Source of the DNA: Alphaproteobacteria bacterium
GTDB taxonomy: Bacteria > Pseudomonadota > Alphaproteobacteria > Rhodobacterales > Rhodobacteraceae
Assembly (NCBI GenBank): GCA_030431485.1
Contig: JAUIIR010000018.1
Coordinates: 1-61,463 of the forward strand
DNA: 61,463 nt
Direction: 5' to 3'
Part shown: one piece after another, positions 53,632 through 61,463 of the stretch
How positions within the stretch are numbered: the stretch's first letter is position 1
Layout of the letters: each line of letters opens with the position of its first letter
The notes under the pieces: model-generated
Told to the model about the DNA's origin: nothing
Databases searched by the model: none
What the model saw: the letters and a program-made list of their open reading frames with translations, nothing else
Position numbers and translations under genes: made by a program

Positions 53632-54287
53632 GCGGCTACTCCTTCAATGCGGGCCAGAATGTCCGGCAGCGCGGGGTCTGTGAAATCGTCTATTGTCATC
53701 TTTGCGCCTACGGCGCGCAGTTTTGTGTCGCTGAGCGCCGAACGGACGCCGATGCTGTAGGCCCCTGACGCAGCAGCGGCCCGCATGCCCGATGGGCTGT
53801 CCTCGAACGCGATGCAGGTCTCGGGTGACTCCCCAAGTAGGTCCATCGCAGTCAGATACGGCAGTGGATGCGGCTTGCCGTGGGCGCATTCCTCACCAAT
53901 CACGATCACTTCAAACCGGTCGCGCAACCCGATGGCGCCCAGCATCGCTTCGGCGTTCAGGCGCATGGCGTTGGTCACGACGGCCAGTTGCCAGCCTTGC
54001 GCCTGAGCGCGGTCCAGAAAGCTTTCGAGCCCCAGTGTTGCCGGGTAGGGCTTTGGTAGACGTTCCCGGAACTGCGCCTCTTTCCATTCGCTCAGCCCCT
54101 GCGGATCGGGCTCATCCGGAAGGTAATCGGCAAAGACATCCACGTTCAGGCGACCATGCACCTGCTCTATGTAAAAACCTTCGGGCACGGGGAGACCGCG
54201 TGCCGTCCAGAGTTCCGTAAACACGGCCTCGTGGATCGGGTCCGAATTCAGCATCGTTCCGTCAAGATCGAAAAGCAGGGCTGTCAT
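53628..54287 (-). CDS. HAD-superfamily phosphatase/phosphomutase-like hydrolase
   Basis: This 219-residue protein has the four HAD motifs: LFDLDGTMLNSD (catalytic Asp8 and Asp10), the Thr/Ser motif VVTNAMR, a Lys near GKPHP, and FEDSPSGMRAA as motif IV. The cap follows motif I, as in subfamily IA (phosphoglycolate phosphatase or beta-phosphoglucomutase types). The substrate is unknown. It overlaps the methyltransferase gene and follows the MetF-like gene by 9 bases, so it is part of the same transcript and may do metabolite repair. Confidence 0.87.
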   Translation of the reverse strand: MTALLFDLDGTMLNSDPIHEAVFTELWTARGLPVPEGFYIEQVHGRLNVDVFADYLPDEPDPQGLSEWKEAQFRERLPKPYPATLGLESFLDRAQAQGWQLAVVTNAMRLNAEAMLGAIGLRDRFEVIVIGEECAHGKPHPLPYLTAMDLLGESPETCIAFEDSPSGMRAAAASGAYSIGVRSALSDTKLRAVGAKMTIDDFTDPALPDILARIEGVAA

Positions 54288-54296
54288 TGGGTCGGA

Positions 54297-55223
54297 TCAG
54301 GTTGCTGCAGCAGGGGCCGTCCCGGCGCCACCATTTTCGATCGCCCAGGTCGCATTGGTCTTGATGCCGCCCAGCGGGAAGAAATGCACCTGTTCGATGT
54401 TGAAATCGGGGTTCTTCGCCTTGTGCGCGGCAAGCTTGGCCAGCACGTCGGTCGGCTCATACGGCAGGAGAAGCTTGGACACATCCATCGCGCGCTTTTG
54501 CAGGACCTTGAGGGACGGGCCGACACCGCAGGCAATAGCGAATTTGATCAGTGTTTGCAGCTTGGCCGGACCGGCGATGCCGATATGCACCGGCAGTTTA
54601 ATGCCAGCCGCCGACAGGTCGTCGACCCACTTGATGATCGGGTCGGCGTCGAACGCGAACTGGGTGGCCAGCGCCATCTTGGCATCGGTCCGTTCCGAGA
54701 ACGCCTGCTTCCAGCGCAGCGCGTCTTCGACATTTTTCATACCGCCGTTGGGGTCGATATCCTTGTTGCCTTCGGGGTGACCGGCGACATGCAGACGTTT
54801 GAAACCTGCCTTGTCGAAAACCCCGGTTTCCATCAGCTGCATGGAGCTGTGGAAATCACCATGCGGCTGGTTCACACCACCGGCCAGCAGCAGCGCCTGA
54901 TCGACACCGGCTTCGCCCTGATAGCGGGCGATCCAGTCTGCGAGGGTTGCCTCGTCCTTGATGATGCGAGCCGGGAAGTGCGGCATCACCGGGTAGCCTT
55001 CATCCGCCAGACGCTTGGCCGTGGCGACCATGTCTTCGATCGGTGTGCCTTCGATATGGGCGATGTAGACACGCGTTCCCGGAGCGAGCAGCTTGCGGAA
55101 ATCTTCTACTTTTTCAGCCGTGCGCGGCATGACTTCGATGGAATAGCCTTTCAGGAAGGCTTCCATTTCCGGCGTGGTGCCGGTTTCGACGGTTTCGCGC
55201 TTGCGGAAATTCAACAATGCCAT
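54297..55223 (-). CDS. MetF-like methylenetetrahydrofolate reductase
   Basis: This 308-residue TIM-barrel flavoprotein is related to MetF. The pattern SIEVMPRTAEKVEDFRKLL near the N-terminus, GTRVYIAHIEGTP, ARYQGEAGVDQALLLAGG, the His in VAGHPEGN, and ALATQFAFDADPIIKW match the MTHFR fold (ATQFxFD is the folate/NADH motif). It would reduce 5,10-methylene-THF to 5-methyl-THF or run in reverse. The ATG at 55223 gives MALLNFRKRE. Its place beside a methyl-THF:corrinoid methyltransferase suggests catabolic methyl oxidation, as inference. Confidence 0.85.
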   Translation of the reverse strand: MALLNFRKRETVETGTTPEMEAFLKGYSIEVMPRTAEKVEDFRKLLAPGTRVYIAHIEGTPIEDMVATAKRLADEGYPVMPHFPARIIKDEATLADWIARYQGEAGVDQALLLAGGVNQPHGDFHSSMQLMETGVFDKAGFKRLHVAGHPEGNKDIDPNGGMKNVEDALRWKQAFSERTDAKMALATQFAFDADPIIKWVDDLSAAGIKLPVHIGIAGPAKLQTLIKFAIACGVGPSLKVLQKRAMDVSKLLLPYEPTDVLAKLAAHKAKNPDFNIEQVHFFPLGGIKTNATWAIENGGAGTAPAAAT

Positions 55224-55250
55224 GATGGCCTCCCTCAGAGTCATGGGGGT

Positions 55251-55547
55251 TTATGCCCAGCCTTCGTTATCAATCAGCGCCTTGAGACGCTCTTTGTCAT
55301 ATTCCGCATCCAAGCGGGCCGCTTCGGCGGTGCAGACCTCTTGCGCGTCACCTTCGACGTCGTAGGGGGCTGCCTTGCGCCACTCTGCCAGATAGCTGTC
55401 GGTATCAGCTGCGCCAACTTTCATTGCGGCGCGATCAATCGCCTGCTCGAACCGCTCTGGCAACTGAGCCTTGGCACCGCGACGGCCTTTGCCCACGATC
55501 ACCTGCGCCGGGATATCCCGCCAGTAGACAATTGTGACATCAACCAT
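55251..55547 (-). CDS. Virul_fac-family small protein
   Basis: This 98-residue protein begins VDVTIVYWRDIPAQVIVGKG, then RRGAKAQLPERFEQAIDRAAMK, a pattern I recognise as the small Virul_fac (virulence factor) family often placed beside roseobacter one-carbon genes. No function is proven; the name is historical. The ATG at 55547 has AAAGGAATCACG upstream. It heads the virul_fac-metF-HAD-methyltransferase operon and is divergent from the ppx gene over 265 bases. Confidence 0.75.
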   Translation of the reverse strand: MVDVTIVYWRDIPAQVIVGKGRRGAKAQLPERFEQAIDRAAMKVGAADTDSYLAEWRKAAPYDVEGDAQEVCTAEAARLDAEYDKERLKALIDNEGWA

Positions 55548-55812
55548 GTCGTGATTCCTTTGCTCAACTTGCGCCTTCGTAATTTACCCCGTCACCGACA
55601 TAAGGGCGATTTTCGACTTGTCCGCGGCAATCTGCGACCCGCTGCCACAATAGGACAGGATCACGGCTTTTGCGATGCATCCACGTGGCCAAAATTCTCA
55701 GGCTTTGCATGAGAGGCTTTCATAACGGTGCGGAAGGTGATCACGAAACTTGCTTAGATGCCCAAGGCCGCATAGGGTTAAGGTAACTTACATATTCGGA
55801 AGGCGCAAAGTT

Positions 55813-56925
55813 ATGGCGCCAAAGCGTCCCAAAGGTGCGGGCGCATTCCCGAAACCGGTAGAGAGCCCCGCGCCGTCACGGCCCGATCCATCCGAGCTTT
55901 ATGCCGCGCTGGATTTGGGCACAAATAGTTGTCGCATGTTGATTGCCCAGCCAAAGGGCAACCAATTTCACGTGGTCGACAGTTTTTCAAAGTCGGTACA
56001 ACTGGGGGCGGGGCTGGAAAAGTCCGGGCGGCTCAGCCGATCATCGATGAACCGTACAATATCGGCCTTGCGCGTGTGTCAGCAGAAAATCCGGCGTCAC
56101 GAAGTGACCCGGATGCGGCTGGTGGCAACCGAGGCGTGTCGGAGAGCCCACAACGCGCGGGATTTCATCCGGCAGGTCAAACGAGAAACCGGTCTGACGC
56201 TCGAGATCATCCAACCCGAGGAAGAAGCCCGGCTGGCGGTGATCTCTTGCGCGCCGCTCGTCAGCACCAAGACTGAACAATTGCTTGTCGTCGATATCGG
56301 CGGGGGGTCCACCGAATTGGTCTGGATCGACCTCACCGCCGTGCCGCCCTTTGAACGTCCACGCGCCATCATGCGGCTGCATGCCGGGTTTCACACCAAG
56401 GACAGCCCGTTTCCAGCCGCCCGCGTGGTGGACTGGATCAGTGTGCCTTTGGGTGTGGCAACCCTGCGTGATCAGTTTTCGGACGTGGAAAGCGACAGCG
56501 CGCGGTATGCGCTGATGAGCTGGTATTTCGAAGAAAACCTCGCCGAATTCGCGCCCTACAAGGACGAACAGGCGCGCGAAGGGTTCCAGATTGTCGGCAC
56601 CAGCGGCACCGTGACCACCGTGGCGGCCAGCCATCTAGGTCTCAAGCGCTATGACCGGACCAAGGTGGACGGGCTTCGGATGACCTCAGACCAGATTGAA
56701 AAGGTTATCTCGGGCTACCTGCAACTGGGTCCCGAAGGCCGCCGCGCCGATCCGCGCATCGGGCTGGACCGTCACGCGCTGATCATGTCAGGCTCTGCAA
56801 TCCTGCAGGCGCTCTTGCGTTGTTGGCCGACAGACCGATTGTCTGTTGCTGACCGTGGATTGCGTGAAGGGCTGCTCTACGCACAGATGTCGGCCGATGG
56901 CGTCCTTGAGGATGGTCCGTTCTGA
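55813..56925 (+). CDS. Ppx/GppA exopolyphosphatase/pppGpp phosphohydrolase-family protein
   Basis: This 370-residue ASKHA-fold phosphatase has the motifs ALDLGTNSCRMLIAQ (phosphate-1, near residue 32), VVDIGGGSTELVW and GTSGTVTTVAA. Family members degrade inorganic polyphosphate or the alarmone pppGpp. This protein lacks the long C-terminal HD domain of full-length Ppx, so it is the short form. I use the ATG at 55813 (MAPKRPKGAG). It ends 3 bases before the convergent aroQ stop. Confidence 0.9.
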   Translation: MAPKRPKGAGAFPKPVESPAPSRPDPSELYAALDLGTNSCRMLIAQPKGNQFHVVDSFSKSVQLGAGLEKSGRLSRSSMNRTISALRVCQQKIRRHEVTRMRLVATEACRRAHNARDFIRQVKRETGLTLEIIQPEEEARLAVISCAPLVSTKTEQLLVVDIGGGSTELVWIDLTAVPPFERPRAIMRLHAGFHTKDSPFPAARVVDWISVPLGVATLRDQFSDVESDSARYALMSWYFEENLAEFAPYKDEQAREGFQIVGTSGTVTTVAASHLGLKRYDRTKVDGLRMTSDQIEKVISGYLQLGPEGRRADPRIGLDRHALIMSGSAILQALLRCWPTDRLSVADRGLREGLLYAQMSADGVLEDGPF

Positions 56926-56928
56926 TGA

Positions 56929-57366
56929 TCAGCCCAACAGGTTGATCACCCGGCGCAACGCCAGTTCGTATCCTTCGACCCCAAACCCGGCGATCACACC
57001 TTCGGCGCGGGCGGAGACAAAGGAATGATGGCGGAACGCTTCGCGCTTGTGCACGTTTGAAATATGGACTTCAAAAACAAGACCTTCATACGCTTGCAGC
57101 GCATCGAAAATCGCGACGGATGTGTGGGTGAAGGCCCCCGGATTGATAATGATGGCCTCTGCCGCGTCACGCGCGTCGTGGATCCAGTCAATGATCTGGC
57201 CCTCATGGTTCGATTGCATCGACTTGAGGGAGAACCCCGCAGTTTCACCCAGTGCCGCACAGCGCGCGGTGACATCGTCAAGCGTGTCTGCGCCATAGAT
57301 TGCCGGCTCCCGTTTGCCCAGCAGGTTCAGGTTTGGCCCATTGATCAGGAAAACGGTCTTGGACAT
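56929..57366 (-). CDS. aroQ: Type II 3-dehydroquinate dehydratase
   Basis: This 145-residue dodecameric shikimate-pathway enzyme converts 3-dehydroquinate to 3-dehydroshikimate. It begins [21 protein letters not shown] with the catalytic Tyr in the IYG motif. It also has [26 protein letters not shown] and [16 protein letters not shown] (active His). The ATG at 57366 is chosen over an upstream in-frame extension of 193 codons that has no family character. Confidence 0.96.
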   Translation of the reverse strand: MSKTVFLINGPNLNLLGKREPAIYGADTLDDVTARCAALGETAGFSLKSMQSNHEGQIIDWIHDARDAAEAIIINPGAFTHTSVAIFDALQAYEGLVFEVHISNVHKREAFRHHSFVSARAEGVIAGFGVEGYELALRRVINLLG

Positions 57367-57548
57367 GAAAGGCTCCGCAATTGACGCTATAGCTGTGCCA
57401 GCTTGCCGCCGCCCGTGCAACCCGCTGCAAAACTGACTGTCTGGCACTGTGCCGAAGCCGCCGACGTGAGAGGGCTGGATTCGCTGGCGTGATCGGGGCA
57501 GAACGGAGGTAAGGGCTGATACCGCATCCTCATATTCTGGAGACTTGG

Positions 57549-58235
57549 ATGATCCAATACGCCATAGAAACGCCGCCTGTTGTCGCTTTGCCAGTCGCAG
57601 GACAAGACGCGCTGTTTCCGGTCCGCCGAATTTATTGTATCGGACGCAACTATGCGGCGCATGCGATAGAAATGGGACACGATCCAGATCGCGAAGACCC
57701 GTTTTTCTTTCAGAAGAACCCTGACAACCTCGATCCTTCAGGCACCTTTCCCTATCCGCCGAAAACCTCGGATGTGCATCACGAGGCGGAAATGCTGGTC
57801 GCGCTGAAATCGGGTGAACGGAATATCTCTGTGGACACGGCGCTCGATCACGTATTCGGCTATGGACTCGCGCTCGACATGACCCGACGCGACTTGCAAG
57901 GCATCGCCAAAAAGGCAGGCCGTCCGTGGGAGATCGGGAAAGCATTCGAGCATTCCGCCCCGTGCGGGCCGGTACATCCCGTCTCAGAGGTGGGGCATCT
58001 GAGTGCGGGCCGGGTTGAACTCAAGGTCAACGGAGAGGTGCGCCAGGAAGGGGACTTGAACCAGATGATCTGGAAAGTGCCCGAGATGATTTCTTACCTG
58101 TCCGAATATTTCGAACTCGCGCCCGGTGACGTCATTTTGTCCGGCACCCCCTCTGGCGTTGGCCCGGTTGCGAAGGGGGATACCCTTGATCTTTCGATTG
58201 AAGGGCTGGGCAGTCTGACAGTCTCGGTCATCTGA
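57549..58235 (+). CDS. Fumarylacetoacetate hydrolase-family protein
   Basis: This 228-residue FAH-fold hydrolase/decarboxylase has [14 protein letters not shown], the metal-binding block [23 protein letters not shown] and the family signature [14 protein letters not shown]. Members cleave acylpyruvates or oxaloacetate, or process catechol meta-cleavage products. The substrate is unknown. It starts a plus-strand run FAH-DapA-like-hydantoinase-racemase with short gaps (26 and 26 bases, then an overlap), suggesting one catabolic operon. Confidence 0.9.
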   Translation: MIQYAIETPPVVALPVAGQDALFPVRRIYCIGRNYAAHAIEMGHDPDREDPFFFQKNPDNLDPSGTFPYPPKTSDVHHEAEMLVALKSGERNISVDTALDHVFGYGLALDMTRRDLQGIAKKAGRPWEIGKAFEHSAPCGPVHPVSEVGHLSAGRVELKVNGEVRQEGDLNQMIWKVPEMISYLSEYFELAPGDVILSGTPSGVGPVAKGDTLDLSIEGLGSLTVSVI

Positions 58236-58261
58236 TCCGTAGACAATGGGAGGACCTGTAT

Positions 58262-59197
58262 ATGAGTCAGAAAATCAACAGGCATTCGGAGGGCGTGTTT
58301 ATCATTGCTGCGACACCGTTCGCCAGCGATGGATCACTGGATCTCGACAGCACAGATCGCATGATCGAATACTACCTCGATTGCGGTGTGACGGGTATGA
58401 CGATCCTTGGCATCATGGGTGAGGCACCAAAACTGACCGCCGAGGAATCCGCGCAGTTCGCAAATCATGTACTCGAGCGCGTCGCGGGACGGGTGCCGGT
58501 TGTGGTCGGCGTGTCCGGCGCCGGGCTCGATAACATGGCGCGCTTGTCGCACAGCGTTATGGAGGCGGGGGCTGCTGGCGTCATGGTGGCGCCAATGCCG
58601 GGGCTGGCGACCGAGGTGAAGCTGCGAAACTACTTTGCGCAGGTCTGTGCAGCACTGGGGCCAGAGGTTCCTGTGTGTCTGCAGGATTATCCGCAGACAA
58701 CCGGTGTTCAGTTCAGCGTCGAAACCATCCTGCAACTGACACGTGACCACGACCAGATCGTGATGCTCAAACACGAGGACTGGCCGGGCCTGACCAAGCT
58801 GTCGCGTGTGCGCGCCGAATCCGGCACTGAAGACACGCCGCGCCTTTCGATCCTGACGGGCAACGCGGCGCTCTTCCTGCCTTTGGAATTGCAGCGTGGT
58901 GCAGATGGGGCGATGACGGGTTTTGCGTATCCCGAAATGCTGGTGCAGGTGGTAGCGCGCCACAAGGCCGGGGATGTCGACGGAGCAGAAGATCTCTTCG
59001 ACGCATACCTGCCGATGGTGCGCTATGAGCAGCAGCTGGGCATCGGGCTGGCGATCCGAAAGGAAATCCTGCACCGGCGCGGCGTGCTTGCCGCACCCAA
59101 GGTGCGTGCACCCGGGCCGTCCATGACCAAGGACGACCACGCCGAACTCACGCGGTTGATGGACCGCTTGGATCGCAAGCTGGCCGCATTGAGCTAA
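58262..59197 (+). CDS. DapA/N-acetylneuraminate-lyase-family aldolase
   Basis: This 311-residue TIM barrel of the DHDPS/NAL family has the Schiff-base Lys170 in VMLKHED and the general-acid Tyr143 in CLQDYPQTTG. The phosphate/carboxylate motif is GVSGAG. Its LGIMGEAPKLTAEE start, where GxxGE replaces the GTTGE of DHDPS, argues for a pyruvate-type aldolase of a catabolic path, not lysine synthesis. The ribosome site GGGAGG precedes the ATG at 58262. It sits between the FAH gene and the hydantoinase. Confidence 0.85.
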   Translation: MSQKINRHSEGVFIIAATPFASDGSLDLDSTDRMIEYYLDCGVTGMTILGIMGEAPKLTAEESAQFANHVLERVAGRVPVVVGVSGAGLDNMARLSHSVMEAGAAGVMVAPMPGLATEVKLRNYFAQVCAALGPEVPVCLQDYPQTTGVQFSVETILQLTRDHDQIVMLKHEDWPGLTKLSRVRAESGTEDTPRLSILTGNAALFLPLELQRGADGAMTGFAYPEMLVQVVARHKAGDVDGAEDLFDAYLPMVRYEQQLGIGLAIRKEILHRRGVLAAPKVRAPGPSMTKDDHAELTRLMDRLDRKLAALS

Positions 59198-59223
59198 GAC
59201 ATCAGCAAAATAAGGACGACAGC

Positions 59224-60672
59224 ATGCAGCACGATCTGGTGATCAAAGGCGGCACTCTGGCAACCGCCTCCGAGACGTTCCGCGCGGATTTGGGCATCCG
59301 GGACGGTAAGATTGCGACCTTGGGGTATGACCTGAGCGGCGAAGATGTGATCGACGCGACGGACAAGTTGGTGCTGCCCGGCGGAATCGAGGCGCATTGC
59401 CATATCGCGCAGGAAAGCGGCATGGGGTTGATGACCTCGGACGATTACGAGTCCGGGTCGATCTCAGCGGCCTTTGGGGGCAATTCCTGTTTCGTGCCGT
59501 TTGCGGCGCAGAAGCCGGGACAAAGCGTGGCCGACACGCTCGCGACCTATGACGGACGCGCGGCCCCCAAATCCGTGATCGACTATTCCTACCACCTGAT
59601 TCTGACCGACCCGAACCCGTCGGTTCTTGAGGAACTGCCGGGCGTGTTCGACCGAGGCATCACCTCATTCAAGGTCTTCATGACCTACGCCACCCGCGTC
59701 AGCGATGCGCAATTCCTCGACATCCTGACCGTCGCGCGGCGGCATGGTGGGCTGACGATGGTGCATGCGGAAAACCACGACATGCTGACATGGATGGCCG
59801 CCGCCTTGGCTGACAATGCCTACACCGAACCCAAGTACCATGCGCCCGCGCGCCCAGGGCTGGCCGAGGAAGAGGCGATCAACCGCGCGATCAGCCTGTC
59901 CAAACTGACCAACGCGCCGCTGATGATCGTGCATGTTTCGACACCCAAGGGCGCGGAACTGGTGGCGCAGGCGCGGGCTGACGGTGCCTATGTCTTTGGC
60001 GAAACCTGCCCGCAATACCTGTTCCTGACGAAAGACGATCTGGACCGTCCTGGCATGGAGGGAGCCAAATACATCTGTTCGCCGCCACTGCGCGACTCCC
60101 ACACGCAAAAGGTCCTCTGGCGCCACATCGCGCGCGGCACCTTCAGCGTTGTGTCCTCGGATCACGCGCCGTTCCGGTTCGACGACACGGGCAAGTTCTC
60201 GAACGGGCGGGACGTTGATTTCCGCAAGATCGCCAACGGTATGCCGGGGATCGAGATGCGCCTGCCAATGATGTTCTCGGAAGGGGTGGTCAAAGGCAGG
60301 ATCAACCTCAACCAATTCGTCGCCCTGTCCTCGACAAACGCCGCGCGGCTTTACGGGATGCACCCGACCAAGGGCACGCTGGCCATCGGCGCGGACGCAG
60401 ATATTGCAATCTGGGACCCGACCGAGGTCCGCATCGCGGGCGAGATGCATGACGCGATGGATTATAATCCGTTCGAAGGAATCGAGGTGACCGGCTGGCC
60501 GGTGACCGTGCTCACCCGTGGACGGCGGATAGTAGATCAAGGCCAACTTGTCGCCCAACCCGGTGATGGAGCCTTTGTAAAACGCGGACGCAGCGATCTG
60601 TCGGGGCTGACGGGCACGCGCCTGCCCGAAACCGATCCCACGACCAATTTCGGGGCGGAGATCTTGAAATGA
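59224..60672 (+). CDS. Dihydropyrimidinase/D-hydantoinase-family cyclic amidohydrolase
   Basis: This 482-residue amidohydrolase has a complete dinuclear metal site: His58 and His60 in AHCHIAQ, the carboxylated Lys150 in SFKVFMTYA, His in VHAEN, His in VHVSTPKG and Asp in SSDHAPF. Such enzymes open hydantoin, dihydropyrimidine or related cyclic ureides. Its HCHIAQESGMGLMTSDDYESGS region differs from the DTHTH/HTHLDM form of classical dihydropyrimidinases, so it may serve another ureide. It overlaps the racemase gene by 4 bases. Confidence 0.9.
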   Translation: MQHDLVIKGGTLATASETFRADLGIRDGKIATLGYDLSGEDVIDATDKLVLPGGIEAHCHIAQESGMGLMTSDDYESGSISAAFGGNSCFVPFAAQKPGQSVADTLATYDGRAAPKSVIDYSYHLILTDPNPSVLEELPGVFDRGITSFKVFMTYATRVSDAQFLDILTVARRHGGLTMVHAENHDMLTWMAAALADNAYTEPKYHAPARPGLAEEEAINRAISLSKLTNAPLMIVHVSTPKGAELVAQARADGAYVFGETCPQYLFLTKDDLDRPGMEGAKYICSPPLRDSHTQKVLWRHIARGTFSVVSSDHAPFRFDDTGKFSNGRDVDFRKIANGMPGIEMRLPMMFSEGVVKGRINLNQFVALSSTNAARLYGMHPTKGTLAIGADADIAIWDPTEVRIAGEMHDAMDYNPFEGIEVTGWPVTVLTRGRRIVDQGQLVAQPGDGAFVKRGRSDLSGLTGTRLPETDPTTNFGAEILK

Positions 60673-61319
60673 CCGGACCCATCGTAGTCATCAATCCGAA
60701 CTCAAATCAGGCTGTAACGGATGCTCTGGACGACGCGCTGGAACCGTTCGGCCTGCAAGGTGGTCCAGCCATCGAATGCCTGACATTGAAGGAAGGCCCG
60801 TTCGGCATCGAGAGCCAACACGATTCAGACAGTGTAATCCTGCCGCTTGCGGCGCTGATGCAATCGCGCCCGGATGCGGGGGCGTTTGTGATCGCGTGTT
60901 ATTCCGATCCCGGTCTCGACACCTGCCGGTCAGTCGTCGAGCAGCGGGTGTTCGGCATTCAGGAAAGCGGTGTTTTGACGGCTATGGCCTGCGCAGACAG
61001 GTTCGGGGTTATTGCCATCGCAGATGGTTCGATCCCCCGGCATCGCCGTTACATGGCCCGCATGCAGGTGCTGGAGCGTCTCGCTGGCGAAATCGCTCTG
61101 AACATGACGGTCGATGAAAGCGCCCGTGGTGAAGGCACTTTTGCCCGATTGGTTGACGTTGGCGATGCGCTCAAATCGCGGGGAGCGGGAGCGGTCATCC
61201 TTGGATGCGCGGGCATGGCTCGCCACCGTGCCGCGTTGGAAGCCGAGATTAGCATTCCCGTGATCGAACCGACGCAAGCGGCGGTCACGATGGCACTTGG
61301 TACGCTGTTGGCGGGCTAA
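60669..61319 (+). CDS. Asp/Glu/hydantoin racemase-family protein
   Basis: This 216-residue PLP-independent racemase has the two catalytic cysteines of the family in VIACYSDPGLD (near residue 78) and ILGCAGMARHR (near residue 178), plus the starting motif VVINPNSNQAVTDALD. Next to a hydantoinase, it most likely racemises 5-substituted hydantoins, an inference from context. The ATG at 60669 overlaps the hydantoinase end (ATGA). Its last 4 bases overlap the end of the convergent TRAP gene. Confidence 0.9.
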   Translation: MTGPIVVINPNSNQAVTDALDDALEPFGLQGGPAIECLTLKEGPFGIESQHDSDSVILPLAALMQSRPDAGAFVIACYSDPGLDTCRSVVEQRVFGIQESGVLTAMACADRFGVIAIADGSIPRHRRYMARMQVLERLAGEIALNMTVDESARGEGTFARLVDVGDALKSRGAGAVILGCAGMARHRAALEAEISIPVIEPTQAAVTMALGTLLAG

Positions 61320-61463
61320 AACAACACGGCCGGCAACCAGGTCGCCAGAACTGGCAGCGCCCAGACAAGACCGATCCCAACCGCCTGCAAAACGATAAAG
61401 GGCACGACGCCCTGATAGATCTGTTCGGTCCTAATCTCCTTTGGCGCGGCCGCACGCAGGTAG
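61316..61463 (-). CDS. C-terminus of a TRAP transporter large permease (DctM-like), partial
   Basis: The minus strand from the window edge encodes LRAAAPKEIRTEQIYQGVVP, one hydrophobic helix (FIVLQAVGIGLVWALPVLATWLP) and a TAG stop at 61316-61318. This looks like the last membrane segment of a DctM large TRAP subunit. The gene continues past the window. It converges on the racemase gene with a 4-base overlap and could supply the substrate used by the hydantoinase operon. Confidence 0.75.
   Translation of the reverse strand, partial: YLRAAAPKEIRTEQIYQGVVPFIVLQAVGIGLVWALPVLATWLPAVLF

Overview
The window looks like a chromosomal segment of a Roseobacter-type alphaproteobacterium (Rhodobacterales). 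This rests on protein content and gene order: ppiD-trpE, yajC-secDF followed by ccmABCDG, purMN, tatABC, a B12-dependent class II ribonucleotide reductase as nrdJ, TRAP transport, and a Virul_fac/MetF/methyltetrahydrofolate-corrinoid methyltransferase cluster. Most of it is GC-rich, densely packed housekeeping DNA. The exception is the left end, where an AT-richer OLD-type nuclease gene abuts the end of an IS5-like element.

Layout: 1-2.3 kb, IS end, probably truncated OLD nuclease, a 132-bp tandem repeat array and a compound palindrome. 2.3-6.9 kb, potassium uptake (trkA, trkH), hfq and hflX. 7-13.4 kb, Ntn-hydrolase acylase, a 3-hydroxyisobutyrate-dehydrogenase-like enzyme, a TspO-like membrane protein, serS and a trypsin-like protease. 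13.6-20.6 kb, protein export (yajC, secD, secF), a TauE exporter, a Mth938-type protein and cytochrome c maturation (ccmABCDG). 21-27.4 kb, acnA, DUF1223, an LpxL-like acyltransferase, an SDR, a CbiX-like chelatase and tRNA-Ile2(CAT). 27.5-31.5 kb, purM, purN, rnd, a lipoprotein and sufE. 31.6-38.3 kb (minus strand), fabI, a LysE exporter, gpt, an aminotransferase, ppiD and trpE. 38.4-44.6 kb, pdxH, a double cold-shock-domain protein, DUF192, tRNA-Pro(TGG) and nrdJ. 44.7-49.8 kb, an ECF-like sigma factor, an EF-hand protein, and a large reductive-dehalogenase-like fusion enzyme behind a WYL-type regulator. 49.8-52.3 kb, tatABC and a DUF815 ATPase. 52.5-55.6 kb, a one-carbon/corrinoid methyl-transfer operon. 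55.8-61.5 kb, a Ppx/GppA phosphatase, aroQ, then a FAH hydrolase, DapA-like lyase, hydantoinase and hydantoin racemase that converge on the C-terminus of a TRAP large permease.

The most striking gene is the ~1066-residue protein at 45767-48967. It joins a cobalamin-type reductive dehalogenase core with an internal duplication and two 4Fe-4S motifs to a flavin/NAD(P)H reductase and a plant-type 2Fe-2S ferredoxin, so it looks like a self-contained, cytoplasmic NAD(P)H-driven reductase. It lies in a 13-kb stretch with two other cobalamin-linked genes, nrdJ and a corrinoid methyltransferase. The nrdJ leader carries a cluster of DnaA-box-like sites plus an NrdR-box-like palindrome, which suggests replication-linked control of a class II ribonucleotide reductase. 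Several strong palindromes and dispersed intergenic repeats are also described. Nothing was searched against databases; family calls come from motifs visible in the translations.
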